From Thalassotalea sp. (GTDB taxonomy: Bacteria > Pseudomonadota > Gammaproteobacteria > Enterobacterales > Alteromonadaceae), in assembly GCA_022448425.1 (NCBI GenBank), contig JAKVCY010000012.1, positions 1 to 52,651 of the forward strand: a stretch of DNA of 52,651 nucleotides, in the 5' to 3' direction. The notes below the pieces were generated by a model that worked only from the letters and a program-made list of their open reading frames with translations, made no database searches and was not told the origin of the DNA. The position numbers and the translations under genes were made by a program. Every line of letters starts with the position of its first letter. Within the stretch, counting starts at the first letter, position 1. This document shows positions 1 through 9,040 of the stretch, piece by piece.

Positions 1-81
1 TCTGGATAGCAGTTTCCAGCTGTCATCTGTTAGCATTAGTCTCGGCATTTGGGAAAGTTAAATTGTTTTTTGGCGAAATCA

Positions 82-348
82 TTATAACCGACCCAATTGC
101 TGTTTACTTTTCATACCGCAAAGATCAACACGCTCTAGTTGGCTAATTTTATTTTTGGCTACCAGTACAGATTTTGGGTGTTCGCCTTTATTAGTCTCAC
201 ACAATGGAGAATTATTATCATAATGAGATTGATGGTCAGGGGGCGACTGTGCCCAAGCTTGCTGACTAAAAAGCACACTTGCAACGACGACACCTAAAGC
301 ATTTTTGTTTAACTTACTCTGGCTCGATAAGGTATTTCTGATTCCCAT
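82..348 (-). CDS. small secreted protein of unknown function
   Basis: An 88-residue product that I do not recognise. Residues about 13-34 form a signal peptide (basic N-terminus, hydrophobic VVVASVLF stretch, AWA-Q cleavage site), so the mature product would be about 54 residues and exported. The mature part is polar, with two cysteines (C50 and C77) that could form a disulfide in the periplasm. The ATG start is supported by an AAGGAT ribosome site about 6 bases upstream. It lies downstream of the nucleosidase gene but is separated from it by a terminator hairpin at 401-440, so it probably has its own promoter. It could also be the preserved N-terminus of a longer lost protein; I cannot tell. 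Confidence 0.5.
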   Translation of the reverse strand: MGIRNTLSSQSKLNKNALGVVVASVLFSQQAWAQSPPDHQSHYDNNSPLCETNKGEHPKSVLVAKNKISQLERVDLCGMKSKQQLGRL

Positions 349-398
349 ACTTCATCCTTGAATTCACTTATCAACACGTAAGGCGTGTTTTAGATAAT

Positions 399-441
399 AA
401 AAAAGGTCTTTTCCAACTATCGTTAGGTTAAAGACCTTTTT
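399..441 (-). terminator. rho-independent terminator of the nucleosidase gene
   Basis: An 11-bp perfect inverted repeat (AAAAGGTCTTT at 401-411 with AAAGACCTTTT at 430-440) has an 18-base loop. On the minus strand it is followed by a T-run. It sits about 55 bases after the stop of the leftward lipoprotein gene. Confidence 0.75.
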
Positions 442-494
442 AGGACGCTGCCAAACAAGTTAATCCTTTGAAATTGTTAGAATTTATTAGGACA

Positions 495-1553
495 TTATTT
501 AGCAAGCTCATCTAAAACGGCGAACAACACATTAGCGCCTACCCGAGACACTTCCTTATCGTAAATGTGTTCAACATTCACGCCCTCTTGACCACCCGCT
601 AGATCGCTGATCGCTCGAATAATGACCCAATCTATATTATTGATTGTTGCAACTTGGCCTACCGCCGCCGACTCCATTTCAGTCACTTCCGCATTGAAGA
701 CTTCTCGTGTCCATTTCCGGTATTCTCGGTTATCCAAAAATACAGAACCAGTAACACCATTGCCACCCACAAACAACTTAGCTTTCCGCTCATTTAATAT
801 TAATTGTTCTGGTAAGTTTTCCATGGCTCTTTGAGCCGCCTCTAGTAACCTCGGCGTCGCAGAAAAATAAGGCGTATTTTCTGGTTTATCCATGCCATCT
901 TTGATTATCAGCACCTCGTCTGGCTGAATAAAACGGAAGTTTTTATAGTTTGGCACATGAGGGTCTTTAGCACGACGTGCTGGCAACTCTGCTAATCCTT
1001 TCGCGTAATATGCAGGTAAGATGTATTCACCTTGTTGTTCTTTACTCGGATTGGTATACACACTCTCGTCATGGTAATACCAACGAGCTGGCACAATCAC
1101 ATCGCCGGGTTGCCAGTCAGGGTTAATTGCGCCGGCTATCCCCATGTAAACCACTTGTTTCACAGGGAAGTAGTCAAATGCCATCTGCATTGACATAGCA
1201 GCATTGGCGATACTCATACCCGTCGCAAATACCACAATAGGCTTACCGCCATAGGTCCCTACTCGATATTTTATCCCTTTAAACGTTAACGTATCGGTAA
1301 TTTCTGCATTAGGGTCTTGCGCAATACGATTTAGTACGCCGAGCATTTCTGGCTCATATGCAACAACGATTGCCGTCATACTTTCGACGTTGTCTGCATA
1401 AGCTTTGGGACCATAAACTGAAGACAGGTTAGTTACTGTAAGAGGCGATGCGCTTTCCTGGGTTGACTGACATGCCGAGAGGGTTAATACAACCAAGCAA
1501 GCCGCGACGATTTGTATACAGCGATTTACTAGAGAACTGGATAATATATTCAT
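495..1553 (-). CDS. lipoprotein 5'-methylthioadenosine/S-adenosylhomocysteine nucleosidase-like protein
   Basis: Member of the PNP/UDP phosphorylase superfamily, which cleaves the glycosidic bond of purine nucleosides. Family marks include the GIAGAINPDWQPGDVIVP segment, the MESAAVGQVA segment (ribose-binding Glu) and the IRAISDLAGG segment (catalytic Asp in SDxA). The N-terminus is a lipoprotein signal peptide (LTLSAC lipobox), so this copy is exported and membrane-anchored, unlike the cytoplasmic housekeeping MTA/SAH nucleosidase. I chose the ATG at 1553 (352 residues) because it places the signal peptide at the very N-terminus; an upstream extension to 1634 adds 27 residues of non-signal sequence. 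It is followed by a terminator. Substrate specificity cannot be read from the sequence. Confidence 0.8.
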   Translation of the reverse strand: MNILSSSLVNRCIQIVAACLVVLTLSACQSTQESASPLTVTNLSSVYGPKAYADNVESMTAIVVAYEPEMLGVLNRIAQDPNAEITDTLTFKGIKYRVGTYGGKPIVVFATGMSIANAAMSMQMAFDYFPVKQVVYMGIAGAINPDWQPGDVIVPARWYYHDESVYTNPSKEQQGEYILPAYYAKGLAELPARRAKDPHVPNYKNFRFIQPDEVLIIKDGMDKPENTPYFSATPRLLEAAQRAMENLPEQLILNERKAKLFVGGNGVTGSVFLDNREYRKWTREVFNAEVTEMESAAVGQVATINNIDWVIIRAISDLAGGQEGVNVEHIYDKEVSRVGANVLFAVLDELAK

Positions 1554-1614
1554 TATTATTTTCTTATGTTGAAATGAGTTTACTGCTGAACTTTTCTCGT
1601 GAAAAATTCCAAAC

Positions 1615-2130
1615 CTAACACAGGAGCTTAGCAATAAAGCGTTTTCTAGGTAAGTTATTCATAGTTGAGTTTTTTTTACGTATGGACAGTTTCTGCAAAA
1701 CTACCTTTTTTATCTGCTCTCTCGGTTTTCTGCTCTTTTCCTTGCCCGCTTTTTTGCTAGTAATGTTTAGCAAACGAAGAAATTTAGGACAATTCAAATG
1801 ATTATCTGCGTTGCAGTTCGCAGCATGGCGAAGCCCATCTCGCATCGCAACTAATCTAGTGACCTGTTTATCAGTTTCGTCAGCTTTTGTAACCAACAAC
1901 TCCCGGTCAACCACGACACCCTGGAGAGTAAACATTCGACCAATTTCATCTAAAGAAAGTCCGGCACTTTGCCCTAAATTAATTAGCGCTAATTTCTCCA
2001 TCACGTCACTTGCAAAATACCGCTTTAATCCAACACGTCCAATAGAGCGAATCAACCGTTTTTGCTCGTAATACCGTAACGTTGAACTAGGCAAACCTGT
2101 CGCTTTGGCTACCTGGCTAATATCCATCAA
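1615..2130 (-). CDS. MerR family transcriptional regulator
   Basis: The N-terminal MerR helix-turn-helix is clear (ISQVAKATGLPSSTLRYYEQ, then a wing with LKRYF), followed by the dimerisation helix. The family activates promoters with an over-long spacer, and such a promoter lies in the 118-base gap to the divergent methyltransferase. Cys residues in CNADNHLNCPKF could sense metal or redox state, as in many MerR proteins, but no effector can be assigned. The protein is 171 residues, about 30-40 longer than close relatives. The extra C-terminal tail from about residue 125 is very rich in Lys and Arg and may be a stop-loss extension. Two adjacent Met codons (2130 and 2127) are equivalent starts. 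Confidence 0.85.
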   Translation of the reverse strand: MMDISQVAKATGLPSSTLRYYEQKRLIRSIGRVGLKRYFASDVMEKLALINLGQSAGLSLDEIGRMFTLQGVVVDRELLVTKADETDKQVTRLVAMRDGLRHAANCNADNHLNCPKFLRLLNITSKKAGKEKSRKPREQIKKVVLQKLSIRKKNSTMNNLPRKRFIAKLLC

Positions 2131-2172
2131 TTACCTCCTCCTACAATCAGCATTTACATGCATCTACATCCC

Positions 2173-2203
2173 TTGACTTAAAGTCGACTTTAAGTTGTAA
2201 GCT
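2173..2203 (+). promoter_or_regulatory. MerR-type promoter/operator with 19-bp spacer
   Basis: A -35 box TTGACT (2173-2178) and a -10-like TAAGCT (2198-2203) are separated by 19 bp, the hallmark of MerR-activated promoters. A perfect 20-bp palindrome, ACTTAAAGTCGACTTTAAGT (2176-2195), fills the spacer. The promoter points rightward into the methyltransferase pseudogene; the divergent MerR gene starts 43 bases to the left. Confidence 0.8.
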
Positions 2204-2248
2204 TCAATATATCAAATTCAATCTATTTAAAATTACGAGGAAAATTTA

Positions 2249-2841
2249 GTGAACGAATGGGATAAACGATACAGTGAATCAGGTTACGCTTATGGCACCG
2301 AACCAAACGACTTTTTGAAACAGAACTTTAGTACTATTCAGAGAGGAAAAGTGTTGAGTATTACAGAAGGTGAAGGTCGAAATGCGGTATTTCTCGCCAA
2401 ACAAGGTTATCAAGTTACGGCTATTGATTCTTCTATTGTCGCTATCAACAAAGCTGAGCAACTTGCCCCCAGCATCAGGTAGGTATCAACTTTATTCATA
2501 ACGATTTGTTATCGTTTGATTTTGGTGAAAACCAATGGGAAGGCATTGTCTCTATTTTCCTACCAATTGTTCGACAAGACCGCTTGAACTTGTACCCTAG
2601 ACTCACCGAAAGCCTCAAAAACGATGGGGTATATTTGATGGAGGCATACACCCCAGAGCAGATAAATTTTGGTACAGGTGGTGGCAAAGACAGCCGCACA
2701 ATGCAAACAGTCGACACAATTACGTCAGAACTTCTCCAAATGAATTTCTTAAGAAAGCGTCAACTGGAAAGAGTCGTTAAAGAAGGCAAATATCATACAG
2801 GGTTAACGTCTGTACTTCAGTTCATCGCCAAAAAACCTTAA
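2249..2841 (+). pseudogene. class I SAM-dependent methyltransferase (TehB-like), frameshifted
   Basis: The reading frame starts at a GTG with a GAGGA-type ribosome site and encodes the N-terminal part of a class I methyltransferase. The SAM-binding loop reads LSITEGEGRNAVFLAKQGY and the acidic strand-2 region reads VTAIDSS. It stops at 2480-2482. The rest continues in another frame from about 2470 (PQHQVGINFIHNDLLSF, then EAYTPEQINFGTGG and EGKYHTGL), matching the C-terminal half of the same family with nothing missing. Adding one base in the C-run at 2466-2470 restores one protein of about 198 residues. It is either a recent inactivating deletion or a homopolymer sequencing error. The MerR promoter upstream suggests the gene was inducible. 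Confidence 0.8.
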
Positions 2842-2972
2842 CCATTTCAGTTGAATTTTCGCATACTGGCTATAAGTTAAGTATATAGCGACACATAAGT
2901 TATAACGCTAACATTAGCTCGGCAGTAATTTAAAAAGAAGATTAATAAACACAAGTATGACAAGGAACATCT

Positions 2973-3596
2973 ATGAAGCTTTACACATTTTCACCAGCGC
3001 CAAACCCGCAACGCGTTAATTACCTTTTAAAGTACAAAGGTGTTTCAATCGAAACACAAGAAGTCGATTTGAGAGAACAAGCGCACTTTGATCAGGCATA
3101 CCTAGATATTAATCCATCAGCAACCGTTCCTGCGCTATATATCGATGAAAATTGTACGCTGGTAGACGGTATTGCAATTTGTCATTACCTAGACAAAAAG
3201 TTTCCAGAAAAACCTTTATTTGGTAAGACAGACGAGGAAACTGCCGTAATTTTAGGTTGGGTACACCGCATTTATGTTGACGGCCTTGGGGCTGTGGCAG
3301 AAATATTGAGAAACACCAGTGAATTTTTCAAAGGTAGAGCGATTCCTGGCACACTGAGTGTTGAACAACTGCCAGCGTTAGCAGAGCGAGGTTTAATTCG
3401 TCTTAACGCATTTTTCGACATGCTAGACAAACGCTTAAAAAACCATGAATATATCGTTGGTGACAAGCTTACCCAAGCAGATATCGACGCATATGTTGCA
3501 TGCAACTTTGCAGGCTGGGTTAAACAGTCGGTTCCTGAAAAAAATGAGCATCTAATTGCTTGGCATAAAAAAATGATGAATATTCTCGATACCTAG
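2973..3596 (+). CDS. glutathione S-transferase family protein
   Basis: Cytosolic GST of normal length (207 residues). The N-terminal thioredoxin-fold domain (about residues 1-80) has a MKLYTFSPAPNPQRV start, the cis-proline segment SATVPAL and the glutathione-contact segment DGIAICHYL. An all-helical C-terminal domain follows, with the family-typical VGDKLTQADIDAY capping-box motif. The family conjugates or reduces electrophiles using glutathione. It lies 131 bases after the methyltransferase pseudogene and could belong to the same MerR-controlled detoxification unit, but no operon overlap is visible. The substrate is unknown. Confidence 0.88.
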   Translation: MKLYTFSPAPNPQRVNYLLKYKGVSIETQEVDLREQAHFDQAYLDINPSATVPALYIDENCTLVDGIAICHYLDKKFPEKPLFGKTDEETAVILGWVHRIYVDGLGAVAEILRNTSEFFKGRAIPGTLSVEQLPALAERGLIRLNAFFDMLDKRLKNHEYIVGDKLTQADIDAYVACNFAGWVKQSVPEKNEHLIAWHKKMMNILDT

Positions 3597-3740
3597 AATA
3601 CGCTCAAGTGATAACAAGAGCGTTTAGCATCAGAAGTTAAGCACCCTAATATACTCATAATTGAGGAACCAGTTTCGGAATTTACCAACACCCTTCTACG
3701 TTTATATAAACATTAGCATTAGTATTTAGGAGCCAAGGAT

Positions 3741-4270
3741 ATGGAAGAATTACAGGCTGCACGTAAGGGCCTCTTCCCGTATCAGTTCCATCGTTATTTT
3801 ACTCGAGAAGAGTTTTTTAAGTTGATGTCGCCGCTGGTAACACTTGATGTAAAAGCCTTTGACACACTGACATTTACTGACACTTTTACTAAAACTATTG
3901 GCAAGAAGTATCTAAAGATATCGTAAAACCTATGGTAGTCGGTTCAAGAGCAACACCCATACTGGCACTTATCAATAATCATTTTGACCAGACATTAGAC
4001 GCCATTTCAGCGGTAGTTAACCAGCCGGATTTCTTATCACTTAGTTCATATAAAATAGGACATGCATTGATAAATTCGGTTGGGTTATCGATAGAAGACA
4101 GGCGATGTTTAGTCTCTACTCAAGCCATAGGCATCGCAGCTGCAGTGCTAGTGGTTCTTTTTCCGCTGCTTCGCGAAACCCACGATAGCACCTTGACACA
4201 AGTTCACAAATACTTAAGACCAAAAACTCTTTCCAATACCATGTCTTCGCAAAACTTTGCTAGCTATTAA
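3741..4270 (+). pseudogene. gene of unknown function broken by a frameshift
   Basis: I do not recognise this family. A strong ribosome site (AGGAG, spacing about 8) precedes ATG 3741, and 61 residues follow before a stop at 3924. A second frame is open from 3893, reads QEVSKDIVKPMVVG across the junction, and continues to 4270. Restoring one missing base between about 3893 and 3902 gives one protein of about 176 residues. Its second half has a conserved-looking RATPILALINNHFD region and a single hydrophobic stretch (about IAAAVLVVLFPLL). The good ribosome site and clean junction argue for a once-real gene. Alternatively, it may be two unrelated chance frames. Confidence 0.45.
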
Positions 4271-4365
4271 ATGCTAAAGCATAAAATCCAATACTTCTGA
4301 ACGAAGCCCTCTTTTCATCAAAAATACTAGTATTGTTGACCGATAACTAATGACTAATCGCTTGC

Positions 4366-5229
4366 TTATTTGAGGACAATGTCACCAAAAACATCAGCGG
4401 TCTTGTAACCTAAATTTTTATCACCATTAATTGGTTTGATTGGGTGAGAGCCGATAAAACTCTCGCGGTAGTCAGAACCATCATTGTCACAATACGCAAG
4501 CATAAAGCCTAGCTTTTTCCCCTGCTGATTAAAAACACGGTGCGTTTCTGGTTCATTGAGACGATGAACATAGTCGGCACTATAAAGTTTGATTGCAGCT
4601 TCCCAATATATCGCTTGCTGTTCAGGCTCACTATCACTACTGGCACTCGTACCGCTTCGCTGCCAACGGTTAATCACGTGTTCCTTAAATACGGCTGGCA
4701 TACCACCGTCCTTTGCAGGGGCAATATCTGCTACTTGCGTATCTAGTGCTAGGTGGTAAGCAAAGGCATTGAAATTATTTAGATGATCACCACCAGAATT
4801 ATCTTCATCAATGAATATTTCTAAACAGTCATCATCCCAATATGCTTTAGTAGGTTCAGGTTCTTTATCAAACAAAACGTCGTCAACGATCCTAGCGAGT
4901 AAGTATAAGTAATCTTGGTCCCACAACAGCTTATAGTCACCCGTAAAGTCAGATTTCGAAGGCTGTTCACCCAATAAAAGATTATCGATAGGCAGCCATC
5001 TCGCCTTGTCCCATTGAGTCTCAGTCATTTTGCCGTCAATAGTTATCGGCGTAGAAGTTCGCTCTACATATATGGGTGCATGCTCAATATATACATCATT
5101 ATCAGCGCTTGTTGCTGCCGTAGATAGGACTGTACTAGCAATAGTCAGAGAGAGTAATGTGCTTTTCATTAATATTTGGTTTTTGTTCAATTTCTTCAAT
5201 TGCCTATTTATTGTTTTTAGACTAATCAT
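4366..5229 (-). CDS. exported CBM9-like carbohydrate-binding protein
   Basis: A 287-residue protein with a signal-peptide-like N-terminus and one CBM9-type beta-sandwich domain. The family start TPITIDGKMTETQWDKA, the YKLLWDQDYLYLLARIVDD segment and the WDDDCLEIFIDEDNSGG metal/sugar-site region are all present. CBM9 domains bind glucan chain ends or free sugars and carry no catalytic centre of their own. The ATG at 5229 overlaps the stop of the GH94 gene as ATGA, which argues for translational coupling. An internal ATG at 5169 would give a more compact signal peptide and is the alternative start. As the last gene of the GPH/GH94 operon, it probably captures the sugar imported by that pathway in the periplasm. 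Confidence 0.8.
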   Translation of the reverse strand: MISLKTINRQLKKLNKNQILMKSTLLSLTIASTVLSTAATSADNDVYIEHAPIYVERTSTPITIDGKMTETQWDKARWLPIDNLLLGEQPSKSDFTGDYKLLWDQDYLYLLARIVDDVLFDKEPEPTKAYWDDDCLEIFIDEDNSGGDHLNNFNAFAYHLALDTQVADIAPAKDGGMPAVFKEHVINRWQRSGTSASSDSEPEQQAIYWEAAIKLYSADYVHRLNEPETHRVFNQQGKKLGFMLAYCDNDGSDYRESFIGSHPIKPINGDKNLGYKTADVFGDIVLK

Positions 5230-7580
5230 AGACTGGGCAACTTAACCTGTAACTGGTACGTTTTTCCTGCCTTAAAATCGCTGACAATATTGCCAGCTAA
5301 CTTTTGACCGTCAAGCCAAACTGTTAACTTTTCAATTGAAGCTTTTTCGATAACGAATTCAAAATTAGCTCCCATGAACTCCCTTTGTCCAGCCAATCGA
5401 TTAATACAGTCTGGCAGCTTGGGATTAACTTGTAATTTACCTGCCCTTCCCTTGAGACCATAAAGCTCTTCTATGACGCACCGATAAAACCAAGCGACGG
5501 TACCAGTATTCATTAGGTGGCTCGACCGACCAGCATGACTTGGTAATTGATAGTAAGCACCACGATAGTAATTAGGGATAAAATTCGGCAATTGCCCGCG
5601 CTGCAATATATCTTGCTCATTGGGCATTAACTTGACGAGTACTTGATATGCTTGATTGTGTTCACCAACCTGATACAGCGCGTAGGCGTAGAAAATCGCA
5701 GCATGGTTATAAACTGAGCCATTTTCAGCGGTACCCGGATACTTTTGAGTTAAACGACCAATATCTTCTTGGACCTTGGTATAACTTGGGGCAAGCATCA
5801 TGGTACCGAATGGCGTATTCAATTGACGCTCCACTTCATTTAGCAGGCTGAACTTTTTCGCTAATGTCGCGGCTCCGCAAAGCAATGCCCAGCTCTGAGG
5901 ATTAAGATAAATTCGTCCTTCTCTATCATCGGCAGTGCCAAATGGTCGTCCTTCATCAGTTATGCCTCGGCTATACCAATCTTGATGCCAACAGTATTGG
6001 TTAATGGCGTCATTAAGCGCCGCCTGCTGCTGTTCTAACTCGCCTATTCTATCTTTCAGCTCTGCAATGGCTTGACCGTAGTACGAAACAATATCTATCC
6101 AACATTTGATGGAGAAAGACAGTGCCATCGTCAACCAACTAGATACGCCCAATCCTTTATGACCTGCCATATTGAGCGGATCGCACCAGTCTCCCTGTTC
6201 AATATAACAGAGCCCTCGTTGATCACGTTTGCCGAGGATAAAATAAAGTGCTAACTCAATGTGTCGATACACAGGTTCAAACTTATCGGTGTCAGCAAAT
6301 GGGACTTGCTGCATTAATAAATCAACATCATTCGTTTCATCCAAATAGGCTTGAAGCAAAATTGGCAGCCAAATATTAGCATCTGCATGCGGTACCTGGT
6401 TAATATACTTTAATTCTGCATTCGCATTGAGTATCACACCATCGGGCATTTCTCCGCTGCTTTGTTGCTGTGACAGCGCAAGAATCAGTGCCTCTTTAGC
6501 TAGGCTTGGCTCCATGAAACAGCTACCGATTGCGTCCTGTAATAAGTTTCTAGTTTGTGGGTCGGTCGATAAACGGTGCAGCTTGATATGATAGTTCACT
6601 TGATTAGGCACCCACGTATTTATCATAGACCCCAATGTTGAATCATCAGTTACGTTGAATCGTGTGGTGAATCCTGTACCTTTCTTTGCAGCAAACCCTT
6701 GTTTCTTGACCCCAAGCACCTCAGCACGATCTTTCGCAGCGCCAAAAACGAAACGAAATGTTCGGCTTTGTTTTGGCTGTAGCGCCAGATCAAACTGCAT
6801 GGCAGCAACTGGGTCTTCATAAAAAGCGTTTTTCTTAGGCAGTTGTTCAGATAGCAAGGCTTGCGGCTGATGTAAGCCTTGTTCTCCCTCAAACGCATTG
6901 CGAAGACAACACCAACTATCTGGAGTAGATTCAGACAGTAAAAAGCTAGTGTCTTTCAATGCTTTATTTTGATAGTACTCTTCAAGTTTCTGATATGGCG
7001 TTATAGATGAGGCGATAATTGCGTCTAATGCACTATCAAAACAGGCCTCTCGGTTCATCCAAGATTGATAGCCAATTGAAAAATAAGGATAGAGGCTTAG
7101 TTCTCTTTGTACTGAGTCACTATTAATCACTGTTAACTGCCAGTACTCGGCGACAAGCTTGTCGGATAGCTCGACAGAAAGCTCAAAATCAAGTCCATGA
7201 CTAGATATTTCCCACAGAACCTTGTCACTCCGCTGACTAAATTTGTATTCCCCTGGCGCAATCTTACAGGGCGCAAAAGGCACAGAATAAAGTTGCTGGT
7301 TATGCTTATCTTTCACGTAGAAGAACCTGCCCGGATGATGATCAAAGTAATTCTGCTCAGGTTGAATAAAAGTTTTGGCTTCCATCATAGGCGCAAAACT
7401 GTATTTAGCGGGCTCGGGCTGCATAAATTGCGCTCGCGCATACCCTTGGCAATTGAGCTGCAATAACATCACCTCATTATACAAATAGCCATAGCTCAAT
7501 GGCATCGAAGTCGGTGAAAAAAGCGTAACGCTTTGATCGTCTTGAGTGAATACAGGTTGCGATCGTGTTACTTGTTTCAT
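5226..7580 (-). CDS. GH94 glycoside phosphorylase, possibly cellobionate phosphorylase
   Basis: A 784-residue cytoplasmic enzyme without a signal peptide, belonging to glycoside hydrolase family 94 (inverting phosphorylases that convert disaccharide plus phosphate into glucose 1-phosphate plus an acceptor). The diagnostic motif is GDWCDPLNMAGHKG; the second Asp (residue 467) should be the catalytic acid. The C-terminal barrel carries further family segments such as NGSVYNHAAIFYAYAL and GRSSHLMNTGTVAWFYR. The length and the C in GDWCD (cellobiose phosphorylases have GDWND) resemble cellobionate phosphorylases more than cellobiose, cellodextrin or laminaribiose phosphorylases, but that is a judgement from memory. 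The gene overlaps the upstream GPH symporter and the downstream CBM9 gene by 4 bases each, implying uptake followed by phosphorolysis of one disaccharide. Confidence 0.85.
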   Translation of the reverse strand: MKQVTRSQPVFTQDDQSVTLFSPTSMPLSYGYLYNEVMLLQLNCQGYARAQFMQPEPAKYSFAPMMEAKTFIQPEQNYFDHHPGRFFYVKDKHNQQLYSVPFAPCKIAPGEYKFSQRSDKVLWEISSHGLDFELSVELSDKLVAEYWQLTVINSDSVQRELSLYPYFSIGYQSWMNREACFDSALDAIIASSITPYQKLEEYYQNKALKDTSFLLSESTPDSWCCLRNAFEGEQGLHQPQALLSEQLPKKNAFYEDPVAAMQFDLALQPKQSRTFRFVFGAAKDRAEVLGVKKQGFAAKKGTGFTTRFNVTDDSTLGSMINTWVPNQVNYHIKLHRLSTDPQTRNLLQDAIGSCFMEPSLAKEALILALSQQQSSGEMPDGVILNANAELKYINQVPHADANIWLPILLQAYLDETNDVDLLMQQVPFADTDKFEPVYRHIELALYFILGKRDQRGLCYIEQGDWCDPLNMAGHKGLGVSSWLTMALSFSIKCWIDIVSYYGQAIAELKDRIGELEQQQAALNDAINQYCWHQDWYSRGITDEGRPFGTADDREGRIYLNPQSWALLCGAATLAKKFSLLNEVERQLNTPFGTMMLAPSYTKVQEDIGRLTQKYPGTAENGSVYNHAAIFYAYALYQVGEHNQAYQVLVKLMPNEQDILQRGQLPNFIPNYYRGAYYQLPSHAGRSSHLMNTGTVAWFYRCVIEELYGLKGRAGKLQVNPKLPDCINRLAGQREFMGANFEFVIEKASIEKLTVWLDGQKLAGNIVSDFKAGKTYQLQVKLPSL

Positions 7581-9040
7581 TTAGGCTTAACCACATTTTC
7601 ATTGCTTGCGGGTGTTTCTATCGCCAGCGTCAAGTTATCCGAAGTAGACTCATATCCATCAGCGACTTGCTCGTTAAGCGCCTGAGCGTCTTTTTGTCGA
7701 AGATTGCTAAGCTCTTGTTGAATCTGCGCTAAGCGCAATTGTGAGAGAGGATAAAGTCTGATGATAAAAACTGCGACAATGGCAAAAGCTGCTGGTATAA
7801 CCGTCATCAGCAGTAAAATGCCAAATTCTGAATCGGTTGACTGAGCGGTGTTCGCTACGTATCCCATGCTTGCCAACACCCAACCTATTGTTGCCCCAGC
7901 AAGCGCGCCACCCAACTTCTGAGCAAACGCGGCTGCTGAGAAAACCATCGCGGTGGCCCTTCTGCCATTTTTCCACTCAGAATAATCTGCTGTATCCGCA
8001 TACATGGAGAAAACTAAGGGTGATTTCGGGCCTAATGCCAAGCCTATTAAAGCCTGCATAACGAACATTAATGTAATTTGTTCTTTGGGGATGAAATAGA
8101 AAGCAAATGACAGTACAGCGACAACCGTCATCAACAACATAAGTAATCTCTTCTTATCCAGATACAGAGTCATTACCGGTGTTAATGCGGCACCTATGCC
8201 AAGTGAGACCAAATATACAGTGGTAAAACTGCCTATCAACGACTCTTCACCTACATAATACTTAAAGTAAAAAGTGCCCGAACTTGCTCGTAGAGAAATT
8301 GTCACCATAATGACAAGTGCCAGCACAAATAAAATGCACCACGGCTTATTATTGAATAGATCTTTTATGTCTGTTTTAACAGGTGTTTTCTGGTTTATTG
8401 GAGGGCTAATACGCTCTTTTACAGATGCAAAGGTGATCACAAACAAACAGGCGGCTATTGCACCATAAACCATCATGGTTAACTGCCAGCCCTTAGCTTC
8501 ATCACCAGTACCTAGCGAAGATACGAGTTCTGGCGTAAAAAATGCGACCAAACTACCACCAGAGAATGCGCCGATAAATCGAAAACTGGTTAACGTCGTT
8601 CGCTGTTGGCTATCCGATGAAATCACCCCTAACAGAGCGCCGTATGGTACATTGATGAAGGTATAAGCCAGCATCATAAATATGTATGTTGCATAGGCCC
8701 AAATAACTTTACCTGACTCATCAAGATCTGGCACGGTAAAGGTCAGAACACCTGCGCTCACAATGGGTAAAATTCCCCAGAGTAGATAAGGTCTAAACTT
8801 CCCGTATTTTGTGCGTGTTCTATCAGAAACCGCTCCCATAAGGGGATCAGATACGGCATCAATCACACGGGTCACCAGCATCATAGTGCCAACTGTAGCG
8901 GCAGGAAGGCCAAAAACGTCGGTATAAAAAATAAAGAGAAAAACATCGAAAACGCGCCAGTAAAAATTAGACGCGACATCACCACAGGCATAGCCTAGCT
9001 TCTCTCTAATCGAGAGTTTATTCATTGAAGTCGTTAACAC
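7577..9040 (-). CDS. GPH-family sugar:cation symporter (MFS)
   Basis: An inner-membrane carrier of 487 residues with about 12 hydrophobic segments. The glycoside-pentoside-hexuronide family start (LSIREKLGYACGDVASNFYW) and the DAVSDPLMGAVSDRTRTKYGKFRPY loop, typical of the family, are both present. A hydrophilic C-terminal tail of about 50 residues follows the last membrane segment. I favour the GTG start at 9040 because GGAG lies 6 bases upstream; the ATG at 9025 would sit 21 bases away from it. It is the first gene of a three-gene operon with GH94 and the CBM9 protein, so the cargo is probably the GH94 substrate. LacI-type operators lie upstream. Confidence 0.85.
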   Translation of the reverse strand: MLTTSMNKLSIREKLGYACGDVASNFYWRVFDVFLFIFYTDVFGLPAATVGTMMLVTRVIDAVSDPLMGAVSDRTRTKYGKFRPYLLWGILPIVSAGVLTFTVPDLDESGKVIWAYATYIFMMLAYTFINVPYGALLGVISSDSQQRTTLTSFRFIGAFSGGSLVAFFTPELVSSLGTGDEAKGWQLTMMVYGAIAACLFVITFASVKERISPPINQKTPVKTDIKDLFNNKPWCILFVLALVIMVTISLRASSGTFYFKYYVGEESLIGSFTTVYLVSLGIGAALTPVMTLYLDKKRLLMLLMTVVAVLSFAFYFIPKEQITLMFVMQALIGLALGPKSPLVFSMYADTADYSEWKNGRRATAMVFSAAAFAQKLGGALAGATIGWVLASMGYVANTAQSTDSEFGILLLMTVIPAAFAIVAVFIIRLYPLSQLRLAQIQQELSNLRQKDAQALNEQVADGYESTSDNLTLAIETPASNENVVKPK

